64,000 nucleotides of DNA. It comes from Streptomyces sp. CB02400 (GTDB taxonomy: Bacteria > Actinomycetota > Actinomycetes > Streptomycetales > Streptomycetaceae). Where the stretch lies: the NCBI RefSeq assembly GCF_001905725.1, contig NZ_LIWB01000002.1:295607-359606 (forward strand). The letters are read 5' to 3'. A model generated the notes under the pieces. It saw only the letters and a program-made list of their open reading frames with translations, was not told where the DNA came from and searched no databases. Shown here piece after piece: positions 26,158-34,137 of the stretch (position 1 is the stretch's first letter; each line of letters begins with the position of its first letter). The translations under genes and the position numbers were made by a program.

Positions 26158-26490
26158 CTAGCGCGCGCCGAAGCGGGCCGCGTCGAAGTTGGCCGCGCCC
26201 ATGTTCTTCTGGGCGTTGTCCTGCTGTTCGGTCTCACCGGTGGTGAACGCGGTGTCCATGCCGCCCTGGCCTTCGAGGATCGCGCCGAGCGACTCGTTCA
26301 GCGCGGCGGTGATCTCGTCCGCGCGCGTCTTGAACGAGTCGAAGGCGACCTTTCCGGAACCGTTGAACTTGCCCTCCAGCGGCTCGGCCGCCTGGATGAG
26401 CATGCGGATCAGCGTGCCCAGGTCGGTGCTCGAACCGGACGTGTTCTTTCCCAGTTCCGACAGGGTCGTCGACCCCATGTCGAACTTCAC
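26158..26490 (-). CDS. WXG100/ESAT-6-like small protein, first gene of the ESX operon
   Basis: A 110-residue helical protein; the loop between the two helices reads KFNGSGKVAFDSFKTRADEI, with F-N-G in place of W-x-G, followed by the second long helix. GTG at 26490 has GGGGGT eight bases upstream; a GTG at 26499 would place that sequence against the start, so the shorter form (starting KFDMGS after Val/Met) is preferred. Promoter-proximal position and size suggest an EsxA/EsxB-type substrate or chaperone, perhaps a heterodimer with the ESAT-6-like protein encoded 45 bases downstream. Confidence 0.75.
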   Translation of the reverse strand: MKFDMGSTTLSELGKNTSGSSTDLGTLIRMLIQAAEPLEGKFNGSGKVAFDSFKTRADEITAALNESLGAILEGQGGMDTAFTTGETEQQDNAQKNMGAANFDAARFGAR

Positions 26491-26528
26491 GTGTGTCACC
26501 CCCGTGCGTCACGTACGCATCACAAAGC

Positions 26529-26569
26529 TGTTCGAACATGTTGTCGCACAACCCGTTGCGGACGCAACG
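26529..26569. promoter_or_regulatory. Cluster of three perfect palindromes upstream of the ESX operon
   Basis: In 41 bases lie TGTTCGAACA (26529-26538), GTTGTCGCACAAC (26540-26552, three-base centre) and CGTTGCGGACGCAACG (26554-26569, two-base centre). All arms are exact. They start about 40 bases before the first ESX gene, where a promoter is expected, so this is a likely multi-site operator. The regulator is not identified; the AraC protein encoded next upstream is one candidate. Confidence 0.55.
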
Positions 26570-26615
26570 CCGTTGATCACGGTGTGACGCGATCCGGACA
26601 TGGTGGGGACAATGC

Positions 26616-26684
26616 CGATGCCCGCGCGCGTCGGTGCGGGGTACTCGCCGGGACGGCGGCACGGTTCGTGGAGCACGCGGGCCG
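26616..26684 (+). pseudogene. Relic of the 3' end of a sugar isomerase gene
   Basis: Bases 26640-26682 match 13184-13226, the last 43 bases before the stop of the isomerase gene at 12396-13229, at 39 of 43 positions; read in frame both give VLA-x-TAARFVEHAG. Similarity continues weakly upstream (CCCGCG blocks) and past the lost stop (ggagccg). No start or body of a gene is present. It is either a decayed paralogue or a target duplication made when the ESX locus entered. Confidence 0.65.
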
Positions 26685-26928
26685 GAGCCGGGACCGGGCT
26701 CGTGCGAGAGCGAGAGAACGGTTCCTTCCGGCTCGCGCGGAGCGCAAGCCGTGCGGTGCCGGATCGGACGCCGACGTTCGCCGGCACCGCACGTTGCTTC
26801 CCCCCTGCTCCCCGCTGGTGCACAGCCCCCACTGTGCACGGGCACCAGCATGCGCCCACCGGGCGGTTGAATCCTTGACCGTCCGTGCAGGGATCTTGTC
26901 GATTCCGGCAGGACACGCCGGGCCGCCC

Positions 26929-27906
26929 CTACCAGTTGCGGCCCGCGTGGTGATGGCGGTGGTCCGTCGGCGTCATGCCGTACGCGCGGCGGAAGACGCG
27001 GCTGAAGGTGGCCGCGTCGGTGAAGCCCCACCGCGCGGCGATCGCGTGGACGGAGCGGCCCCGCAGCCGGGGGTCGGCCAGGTCGCGGCGGCACCGCTCC
27101 AGCCGGCGGTGGCGGATCCAGGCCGCCGGGGCCTCGCCCTCCGCCGCGAACAGCTGGTGCAGATGCCGTACCGAGATGCCGTGGGCCGCCGCCACGGTCG
27201 CCGGGGACAGCGACGGATCGCCCAGGTTCTGGTCGATGAAGTCCCGGATCCGGGTGTGCAGGGCACGCCGGCGGGACTCCGGCGGCAGCGCGTCCTCGGA
27301 GTCCACGCAGCGGCCGAGCAGGGAGGCGAGCAGATCCGTGGTCACCGAGGCCAGCGCGGGCGCGTCGGCCTCGGTGAACTCGTCGGCCCGCCGGGCGACA
27401 TCGGCCAGCCAGCGGTGCAGCGCGCCGCCCATGCCCCGGTCCACCGGGACCGGCACCGCCAGCAGGCGGCGCACCGCGCGCGGCGGCAGCGGGAGCCGGG
27501 CCCGGGGCAGGCTGACGACCACCGTCGTGGACCGCTGCGACGTCCTGTTGATGCGGACGTCGTACGGGAGGCTGGTGTCGGCCATGATGAGCTGCCCCGT
27601 CCCGAACACCGCCTCGGTGCCGTCCTGCGCCATCCCGCCGTCACCGGCGAGCTGGCAGTTGATCTGGAGGACCTCGGGGTCGAAACGCCGGATGGTGCGC
27701 GGTGTGCGCACGGTGTCCAGGTGCGGCAGGTCCAGCTCGGCGATCTGCAGGTCCCCCAGCGGCAGGACCCGCATCGTGGCCTCGAAGTCGTCGCTGCGCT
27801 CACTGCGCAGCAGGTTGGGCACGTGCGTCCGCGTGGCGACGTCCTGCCACAAGTCCCACCGCTCGGCGGGCGGCACCACTCCGGTCCGGAACTCCTGCAC
27901 CAGCAT
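26929..27906 (-). CDS. AraC-family transcriptional regulator
   Basis: A 325-residue regulator with an N-terminal AraC-binding-like (cupin) domain, MLVQEFRTGVVPPAERWDLWQDV, and a C-terminal double helix-turn-helix: SPATVAAAHGISVRHLHQLFAAEGEAP and SVHAIAARWGFTDAATFSRVFRRAYGMTP, the classic AraC signature. ATG at 27906 has GGGGGC upstream and fits the family start; an ATG 12 codons earlier is poorly placed. It lies between the ESX promoter and the ribose operon, same strand as both. Target and ligand unknown; it could act on either neighbour. Confidence 0.87.
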   Translation of the reverse strand: MLVQEFRTGVVPPAERWDLWQDVATRTHVPNLLRSERSDDFEATMRVLPLGDLQIAELDLPHLDTVRTPRTIRRFDPEVLQINCQLAGDGGMAQDGTEAVFGTGQLIMADTSLPYDVRINRTSQRSTTVVVSLPRARLPLPPRAVRRLLAVPVPVDRGMGGALHRWLADVARRADEFTEADAPALASVTTDLLASLLGRCVDSEDALPPESRRRALHTRIRDFIDQNLGDPSLSPATVAAAHGISVRHLHQLFAAEGEAPAAWIRHRRLERCRRDLADPRLRGRSVHAIAARWGFTDAATFSRVFRRAYGMTPTDHRHHHAGRNW

Positions 27907-28099
27907 CGCCACACGCCCCCAACGCGTACCGGACGTCCGCATCCTGCCCAGGAGGACATCCTAAGGAACCGGGGCCGGGGCCGGAAAAAATTCCGGAGAG
28001 ACCGTGCAACCCTCCCCGCACCTCGCGGGTCGTACTTGGAGTCAGGACTCCTGGGAGGGGACCCGGGGGGGACTTGAGGGGTTCTGACGGGGGAGGGAC

Positions 28100-28133
28100 C
28101 GAGGGGGCCCGGTCGACGGACCGGGCCCCCTCG
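28100..28133 (-). terminator. Strong hairpin terminator of the ribose operon
   Basis: Arms 28100-28114 and 28119-28133 pair perfectly over 15 bp (CGAGGGGGCCCGGTC with its complement) around a four-base loop, 34 bases beyond the rbsD stop. There is no U-tract, as is usual for Streptomyces terminators. Confidence 0.8.
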
Positions 28134-28166
28134 AAGCGCGTACGCCTCAAGTGCGTACGGCCTGGT

Positions 28167-28556
28167 TCAGAAGAACACCCCGCAGCGCAGCAGCACATTC
28201 GCGTACGGCCGTGCCTCGCCGGTGCGCACGACGAGCCGCGCGCCGGCGCTCAGCTCCTTGAGCCGCTCGTGCGGGACCAGGCCGAGGCCGGGGAAGTGAC
28301 CCGCCAGCAGCTCGGCCGCCGCCGGATTGGCGTCCCGCACCTCGGACGCGGCCGTGGCGCCCTCGACGACCAGCTCGTCGAGGAGCCCCTCCAGCACCTC
28401 CGCGAACGAGGGCACCCCCGCGCGGAAGGCGAGGTCCACCACGCGCGGCCCGCCGGGTATCGGCATCCCGGCGTCGCACACCAGCACCCCGTCGCCGTGC
28501 CCGAGCTCGGCCAGGGCGCCGGAGAGATGCCGGTTCAGGATCCCGTGCTTCTTCAC
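28167..28556 (-). CDS. rbsD: D-ribose pyranase RbsD
   Basis: A 129-residue protein with the RbsD/FucU fold hallmarks: start MKKHGILNRHLSGALAELGHGD (His20 is the expected catalytic histidine), VCDAGMPIPGG and the C-terminal TGEARPYANVLLRCGVFF. RbsD interconverts beta-pyranose and furanose forms of ribose so that RbsK can use it. GTG start overlaps the rbsK stop by four bases. Last gene of the operon, followed by a strong hairpin. Confidence 0.93.
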   Translation of the reverse strand: MKKHGILNRHLSGALAELGHGDGVLVCDAGMPIPGGPRVVDLAFRAGVPSFAEVLEGLLDELVVEGATAASEVRDANPAAAELLAGHFPGLGLVPHERLKELSAGARLVVRTGEARPYANVLLRCGVFF

Positions 28557-29545
28557 CGGGTGCCGCCTTCCGGGTCGACGCCGGACGCGCCGTCCGGCCC
28601 CCGGCCGGGGGTCCGGGGGCCGCCCCCCGGATCGGCGCGGCGCAGCCCGTCGACCTCCTCCGCCGTGGGGAAGGACACCTGCGCGCCCTCCTTGGTGACC
28701 GTCGCCGCGCCCACCCGGGCCGCGTACGCCGCCGCCTCGGCGAGCGGCTCGCCCGCGCCGAGACGCCAGGCCAGCGCGGCGGTGAACGCGTCACCCGCAC
28801 CGGTGGTGTCCACGGCGCGCACCTTGACGGACGGGACGCGGGCGACACCGTCGGCGGAGGCCACCAGCGCGCCCTCGCCGCCCAGCGTCACCACCACCGA
28901 ACGCGGGCCCTTCGCCAGCAGCAGCCGCGCCCACTCCTCGGGCTCGTCACCCGTCCCGGCGTCGTCGCCCAGGATCACCCTCGCCTCGTGCTCGTTGACG
29001 ATCAGCGGGTCGCAGGCCGCCAGCACCTCCGCCGGAAGCGGGCGCGGCGGGGACGGGTTCAGCACGAACCGGCTGCCCGGCACCAGGCTCCGCACCACCT
29101 CCACCACCGTCTCCAGCGGGATCTCCAACTGCGCGGAGACCACCCGGGAGGCGTGGAACAGGCTCCCGGCCGCCCGCACGTCCGCCGGCGTCAGCCGGCC
29201 GTTGGCGCCCGGCGAGACGACGATGCTGTTGTCCCCCGACGGGTCCACCGTGATCAGCGCGACCCCGGTGGGCGCCCCGCCGACCAGCACGCCCACCGTG
29301 TCCACCCGGGCCGCCCGCTGCGAGTCCAGCAGCAGCCGCCCGTGCCCGTCGTCGCCGACCCGCGCCAGCAGGGCCGTACGGGCACCGAGCCGGGCGGCCG
29401 CGACCGCCTGGTTCGCGCCCTTGCCGCCCGGGTGGACGGCCAGGTCGGAACCGAGCACCGTCTCCCCGGCGCCGGGCCGGCGCTCGACCCCGATCACCAG
29501 GTCGGCGTTGGCCGATCCCACGACCAGGAGGTCGTAGTCGTACAT
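28553..29545 (-). CDS. rbsK: Ribokinase RbsK
   Basis: A 330-residue PfkB-family kinase. It shows HPGGKGANQAVAAARLG at 38-54 (sugar-binding GG-x-N region) and DTTGAGDAF at 246-254, in which D252 is the catalytic base and GAGD forms the anion hole. It phosphorylates ribose to ribose 5-phosphate. The last 25 or so residues are a Gly/Pro-rich tail beyond the usual end of the family. It lies 30 bases after the permease-binding-protein gene and overlaps rbsD. Confidence 0.93.
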   Translation of the reverse strand: MYDYDLLVVGSANADLVIGVERRPGAGETVLGSDLAVHPGGKGANQAVAAARLGARTALLARVGDDGHGRLLLDSQRAARVDTVGVLVGGAPTGVALITVDPSGDNSIVVSPGANGRLTPADVRAAGSLFHASRVVSAQLEIPLETVVEVVRSLVPGSRFVLNPSPPRPLPAEVLAACDPLIVNEHEARVILGDDAGTGDEPEEWARLLLAKGPRSVVVTLGGEGALVASADGVARVPSVKVRAVDTTGAGDAFTAALAWRLGAGEPLAEAAAYAARVGAATVTKEGAQVSFPTAEEVDGLRRADPGGGPRTPGRGPDGASGVDPEGGTR

Positions 29546-29575
29546 GAATCGCTCCCCGATCTCGGTGTCAGCCGG

Positions 29576-31534
29576 TCAGCCCTCGAAGCCGGCCACGTTC
29601 TCCTGGGTGACCACCTTCACCGGCACCTTCACCATGTTCTCCACCTTCTCGTCCTCGGCGGCCCGCAGCGCGTTCCGTACCGCGATCCTGCCCAGTTCCG
29701 ACGGCTGCTGCGCGACGGACGCGTACAACGTGCCGGCCTCGACCGCCTTCAGCCCGTCCGGCGTACCGTCGAACCCGACGACCTGGACCGACTTCCCGGC
29801 CTTCGAGCCGAGCGCCTTGATCGCGCCGAGCGCCATCTCGTCGTTCTCGGCGAAGACACCGTCGATGTCGGGGTGCGCCTGGAGCAGGTTCGTCATCACG
29901 TCCAGGCCCTTGGTGCGGTCGAAGTCCGCGGGCTGCTTGGCGACGACCTCGATGCCCGGGTACTCCTTCAGCCCGGCCGCGAAGCCCGCCCCGCGCTCCC
30001 GGCTGGCGGAGGTGCCGGCCTGCCCCTGGAGGATGACGATGGTGCCCTTGCCGCCGAGCTTCTCGGCGAGCGCCTTCGCTCCCAACTGACCGCCCTCGAC
30101 GTTGTCGGAGGCGACCAGCGCGGCCGTGTCCGCCTCGTTGACCCCGCGGTCCACGGCGACGACCGGGATGCCGGCCTTGTTGGCGCCGCGCACGGCGGGA
30201 CCGGCCGCGTCGGAGTCCACCGGGTTGACGACGACCGCAGAGAGGGAGCCGCTGGTGAAGTTCTGCAACTGGTTGGCCTGCTGGGAGGCGTCGTTCTGCG
30301 CGTCCGTGACCGTCAGGTCCACACCCAGCTTCTTCGCCTCCTCCTCGGCGCCGTTGCGGATCTGCACGAAGAACGGGTTGTTGAGCGTCGACAGCGACAG
30401 GCCGATCTTCTGCGTCCTGCCGGCCGAGGACCCGTTGTGCAGCAGCGAGGTCGCGCCGACGACGGCCACCGCGACGACCGCTGCGATGACGTACGTCAGT
30501 GCCTGCCTGCCCCTGTTCCCGTTCCCGGACGCCCCGGCGGCCGGGGTGGTCGCGCCCGCCTTGCGGCGCAGCGTGTCGAAGAGGACGGCCAGCGCGATGA
30601 CGACACCGATGACGACCTGCTGCCAGAACGCGGAGACGGACAGCAGGTTGAGCCCGTTGCGCAGCACGGCGAGGATCAGCGCGCCGATCAGCGTGCCCGA
30701 CGCCTTGCCGGTGCCGCCCGCGAGGGAGGCGCCGCCGATGACGACGGCGGCGATCGCGTCCAGCTCGTAGCCCTGCGCGGCCTGCGGCTGCGCGGAGGCC
30801 AGCCGGGAGGCGAGCACGATGCCCGCGGCGGCGGCGAACAGCCCGGAGAACGCGTAGATGGCGAGCTTCTGCCGCTTCACCCGCAGACCGGACAGCCGCG
30901 CGGCCTCCTCGTTGCCGCCGATGGCGTACATGGAACGGCCGATGTACGTCCGTCCGAGCACGAAGGCGGTCAGCAGCCCCATGACGACCATCACGAGCAC
31001 CGGCACGGGCAGCCAGCCGCCGAGCGTGTCACCCAGGTGGGAGACCGGGTCCGGGAAGGCGATGGGCGAGCCCTGCGAGATGACGAGCGACAGACCGCGC
31101 GCCACCGACAGCATGGCCAGCGTCGCGATGAACGACGGCAGCTTCCCGTACGAGACGAGGAAACCGTTCACCAGACCGCAGACGATGCCCGTCGCGACGG
31201 CGAGAAGCACCGCGAGCACGACCGGCACCCCGGCCTCGGTCGCGCTCCACGCCAGCACGGTCGCGGACAGCGCGGCGACCGAACCGACCGACAGGTCGAT
31301 GCCCGCCGAGACGATCACGAAGGTGACGCCGAAGGCGAGGATCGCGGTCACGGCGGCCTGCACGCCGACGTTGAGGAGGTTGTCGGCGGTCAGGAAGTCC
31401 CCGGACAGCGCCGACATGGCGATGACGAGGACGATCAGCGCGGTCAGCGCGCCGTTGTCGAGGAGCAGGCGGCGCAGGCCGGCCGTGGCGCCGCCCTGCG
31501 CGCCCGGCTTGCCCTTGAGCGTGTCAGTGGCCAC
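29576..31534 (-). CDS. rbsC: Ribose ABC transporter, permease fused to substrate-binding protein (RbsC-RbsB)
   Basis: A 652-residue fusion. Residues 25-322 are an RbsC-type permease with SVGSVAALSATVLAW, SYGKLPSFIATLAMLSVARG and the EAA-like loop IGRSMYAIGGNEEAARLSGL. A Gly/Ala linker and one extra helix (about 345-363) lead to a type I sugar-binding domain, 375-652, which starts IGLSLSTLNNPFFVQIRNGAEE and contains NPVDSDA and FAENDEMALGA. The extra helix places the binding domain outside while tethering it, so no lipoprotein or free RbsB is needed. GTG start with GGAGG; it overlaps rbsA by 11 bases. Confidence 0.92.
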   Translation of the reverse strand: MATDTLKGKPGAQGGATAGLRRLLLDNGALTALIVLVIAMSALSGDFLTADNLLNVGVQAAVTAILAFGVTFVIVSAGIDLSVGSVAALSATVLAWSATEAGVPVVLAVLLAVATGIVCGLVNGFLVSYGKLPSFIATLAMLSVARGLSLVISQGSPIAFPDPVSHLGDTLGGWLPVPVLVMVVMGLLTAFVLGRTYIGRSMYAIGGNEEAARLSGLRVKRQKLAIYAFSGLFAAAAGIVLASRLASAQPQAAQGYELDAIAAVVIGGASLAGGTGKASGTLIGALILAVLRNGLNLLSVSAFWQQVVIGVVIALAVLFDTLRRKAGATTPAAGASGNGNRGRQALTYVIAAVVAVAVVGATSLLHNGSSAGRTQKIGLSLSTLNNPFFVQIRNGAEEEAKKLGVDLTVTDAQNDASQQANQLQNFTSGSLSAVVVNPVDSDAAGPAVRGANKAGIPVVAVDRGVNEADTAALVASDNVEGGQLGAKALAEKLGGKGTIVILQGQAGTSASRERGAGFAAGLKEYPGIEVVAKQPADFDRTKGLDVMTNLLQAHPDIDGVFAENDEMALGAIKALGSKAGKSVQVVGFDGTPDGLKAVEAGTLYASVAQQPSELGRIAVRNALRAAEDEKVENMVKVPVKVVTQENVAGFEG

Positions 31535-33050
31535 GGGAGGCCTCCGTTCCGTTGCTGTGGGGAGTAGTACTGACGGCGAGGGCCATCACGGCGTCCTGGG
31601 TGGCCTGCTCGGCGGTGAGTTCGCCCGCGACGCGCCCCTGCGCCATGACCACCACCCGGTCGCTCATGCCGAGCACCTCCGGCAGATCGCTGGAGATCAT
31701 GAGCACGGCGGCACCGGCGGCCGTCAGTTCGTTGATGAGCTGGTAGATCTCGACCTTCGCGCCGACGTCGATGCCGCGCGTCGGCTCGTCGAGGATGAGC
31801 ACCTTGGTGTCCGCCAGCAGCCACTTGCCGATGACGACCTTCTGCTGGTTGCCGCCGGACAGCGTGCGCACATGCTGCCCGAGGCCGGCCATCCGCACGC
31901 CGAGCTGTCCGGCGATCCGCTCGGCGGCCTCGTGCTGACCCTTGAGGTCGACGAGCCCCGCGCGGGAGGCGGACCGGAGGGTGACCAGGCCGAGGTTCTC
32001 CTCGACGGAGGCGTCGAGGACGAGCCCCTGCCCCTTGCGGTCCTCGGGCACGAGCCCGATGCCGGCCGCCATGGCGGCGTTCACGTCGTGGCGGCGCAGC
32101 GGGATCCCCGCGACGTGCACGGCCCCGGCGTCGTACGGATCGGCCCCGAACACCGCCCGGACCACCTCCGTCCGCCCGGCGCCGACGAGCCCCGCGATGC
32201 CGACGACCTCACCGGCCCGCACCTCGAAACCCACGTCGTGGAAGACACCGTCCCGCGTCAGCCCCTCCACCTTGAGCAGCGCGTCACCGGCGTCGGCACG
32301 CTCACGCGGGTACTGCTGCTCGATCGACCGCCCGACCATGAGCCGTACGAGCTCGTCCTCGGGCGTGGAGGCGGGCACCTGCCCGACGCTGCGCCCGTCC
32401 CGGATCACGGTGACCCGGTCCCCCAGGGCGGCGATCTCCTCCAGGTGATGGGTGATGAACACGATCCCGACGCCGTCCTCGCGCAGCCGCCGCACGATGG
32501 CGAACAGCTTCTCGACCTCCTCGGAGGTCAGCACGGCGGTCGGCTCGTCCATGATGAGCACGCGCGCGTCCAGGCTGAGCGCCTTGGCGATCTCGACCAT
32601 CTGGAGCCGCGCGATACCGAGTTCGCGCACGCGCGCCCGGGGGGAGACGTCGACCCCGACGCGCCTCAGCAGCACCTCGGCATCGGCGTCCATCGTCTTC
32701 CGGTCGATCATCCCGAACCGGCGCGGCTGCCGCCCGAGGAAGATGTTCTCGGCGACCGTCAGATCGGGGACGAGGTTGAACTCCTGGTAGATGGTGGCGA
32801 TCCCGAGCCGCTCGGAGTCCTGCGCACCGTGGATGCGCACCTCCTCGCCGCCGACCGTGATCCGGCCGGTGTCGGGCGTGTAGGCGCCGGAGAGCATCTT
32901 GATCAGCGTGCTCTTGCCGGCGCCGTTCTCACCGAGGAGCACGTGCACCTCGCCCCGGCGCAGGTCGAAGTCGACGCTGTCGAGCGCGACCACGCCCGGG
33001 AAGGTCTTGCGGATGCCCTCGATGCGCAGCAACTCGTCCGGGTTGCTCAC
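31524..33050 (-). CDS. rbsA: Ribose ABC transporter ATP-binding protein RbsA
   Basis: A 508-residue double ATPase. Module 1 has GENGAGKST and LIMDEPTAVL, but its signature loop reads ELGIARLQMVEIAKAL instead of a canonical LSGGQ. Module 2 lacks a standard P-loop (GLVGAGRTE), keeps LSGGNQQKV and LILDEPTRGIDVGAK. This split of intact and degenerate sites is normal for sugar ATPases of the RbsA/MglA type. It powers uptake through the fused permease. GTG start overlaps the lacI stop as GTGA. Confidence 0.93.
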   Translation of the reverse strand: MSNPDELLRIEGIRKTFPGVVALDSVDFDLRRGEVHVLLGENGAGKSTLIKMLSGAYTPDTGRITVGGEEVRIHGAQDSERLGIATIYQEFNLVPDLTVAENIFLGRQPRRFGMIDRKTMDADAEVLLRRVGVDVSPRARVRELGIARLQMVEIAKALSLDARVLIMDEPTAVLTSEEVEKLFAIVRRLREDGVGIVFITHHLEEIAALGDRVTVIRDGRSVGQVPASTPEDELVRLMVGRSIEQQYPRERADAGDALLKVEGLTRDGVFHDVGFEVRAGEVVGIAGLVGAGRTEVVRAVFGADPYDAGAVHVAGIPLRRHDVNAAMAAGIGLVPEDRKGQGLVLDASVEENLGLVTLRSASRAGLVDLKGQHEAAERIAGQLGVRMAGLGQHVRTLSGGNQQKVVIGKWLLADTKVLILDEPTRGIDVGAKVEIYQLINELTAAGAAVLMISSDLPEVLGMSDRVVVMAQGRVAGELTAEQATQDAVMALAVSTTPHSNGTEASRGH

Positions 33051-34081
33051 GACGTACTCCTTCGTACGGGGGACGGGGACTGTGGGGGTACCGGCTCACC
33101 GCACGAGCGGCGTACGACGAGCCGGGCGGGGAGGGTGACGGACTCGCCGGGTCTGCCCTCGATCCGGTCGACGAGCGCGCGTACGGCGGCCCGGCCCAGC
33201 GCGCCGGTCGGCTGGGCGATGGCGGTGACCGGCGGATCGGTGTGCACGAACCAGCGGATGTCGTCGAACGCGGCCAGCGCGATGTCGTCGGGCACCCGCA
33301 GCCCCCGCGCGCGTACGGCGTCCAGCGCGCCGAGCGCCATCAGGTTGTCGGCGGCGAACACGACCTCGGGCGGCTCGGCCAGGTCGAGGAAGCCCTCGGT
33401 GACCCGGCGCCCGCTGTCGGCCTGGAAGTCGCCCTGGCCGATGTAGGCGTCGGGGAGGGGAAGCCCGTACGCGCCGAGCGCCTCCCGGAAGGCGTCCACG
33501 CGCTCGCGGCCGGTGGTGGTGGCGGCGGGCCCGGCGATGATCGCGAGCCGCCGGTGCCCGAGCCCGTACAGGTGCGCGACGAGGTCCCGTACGGCGCCGC
33601 GCCCGTCCGACCTGACGACGGGCACGTCCACGCCGGGGATCCACCGGTCGACGAACACCATGGGCGTGCCCGCGCGGGCGGCGTCCAGCATGCCCGGCGA
33701 CCCGCCGTCGGTGGGGGAGACGAGCAGCCCGTCGATACGGCGGTCCAGCAGCGTCGTCACATGGTGGTCCTGGAGATCGGGCCGCTCGTCGGCGTTGCCG
33801 ATGATCACGCTGTACCCGAGCGCGCGGGCCTCCTCCTCGACGGAGCGGGCCAGCTCGGTGAAGTACGGGTTCATCACGTCGCTGATGACCAGCCCGAGGG
33901 TGCGGGTCTGATCGGTGCGCAGCGACCGGGCGACGGCGTTCGGGCGGTAGCCGAGCGCCTCGACGGCGGCCAGCACGCGGGTGCGGGCGTCCGCGCTGAC
34001 CGACGGATGGTCGTTCAGGACGCGCGACACCGTGGCGACGGACACCCCGGCCCGCGCGGCGACGTCCTTGATGCTCGCCAT
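33047..34081 (-). CDS. LacI-family repressor of the ribose operon
   Basis: A 344-residue LacI-type regulator with helix-turn-helix SIKDVAARAGVSVATVSRVLND, hinge helix NAVARSLRT and a ribose-binding-like effector domain (LGLVISDVMNPYFTELARSV, RWIPGVDVPVV, AAFDDIRWFVHTDPP). It is the first gene of the operon it should control; two tandem operators lie 19 bases before its start, so it is autoregulated. Ribose or ribose 5-phosphate is the likely inducer, inferred from the operon. Confidence 0.9.
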   Translation of the reverse strand: MASIKDVAARAGVSVATVSRVLNDHPSVSADARTRVLAAVEALGYRPNAVARSLRTDQTRTLGLVISDVMNPYFTELARSVEEEARALGYSVIIGNADERPDLQDHHVTTLLDRRIDGLLVSPTDGGSPGMLDAARAGTPMVFVDRWIPGVDVPVVRSDGRGAVRDLVAHLYGLGHRRLAIIAGPAATTTGRERVDAFREALGAYGLPLPDAYIGQGDFQADSGRRVTEGFLDLAEPPEVVFAADNLMALGALDAVRARGLRVPDDIALAAFDDIRWFVHTDPPVTAIAQPTGALGRAAVRALVDRIEGRPGESVTLPARLVVRRSCGEPVPPQSPSPVRRSTS

Positions 34082-34099
34082 CGCCGTTCCACCTCCTCG

Positions 34100-34137
34100 T
34101 GGAATCGATTACACGGAGGATTGGAATCGATTACACG
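34100..34137. promoter_or_regulatory. Two tandem operators of the ribose operon
   Basis: TGGAATCGATTACACG occurs exactly at 34100-34115 and 34122-34137. Each holds the symmetric core AATCGATT with central CG, as in LacI-family operators. The centres are 22 bases apart, two helical turns, so two dimers would bind on the same face of the DNA, just upstream of lacI. Confidence 0.75.

Noticed and set aside
25714..28077. 787-codon open frame across the ESX/AraC boundary
   Set aside because: Mostly antisense to the AraC gene and the small ESX genes. Only the short TAARFVEHAG part in it is meaningful, as a relic.
28988..31567. 859-codon open frame on the plus strand
   Set aside because: Antisense of rbsK and rbsCB; composition is that of a shadow frame (His/Arg/Asp/Gly-rich), while the minus strand carries clear ribose transporter motifs.
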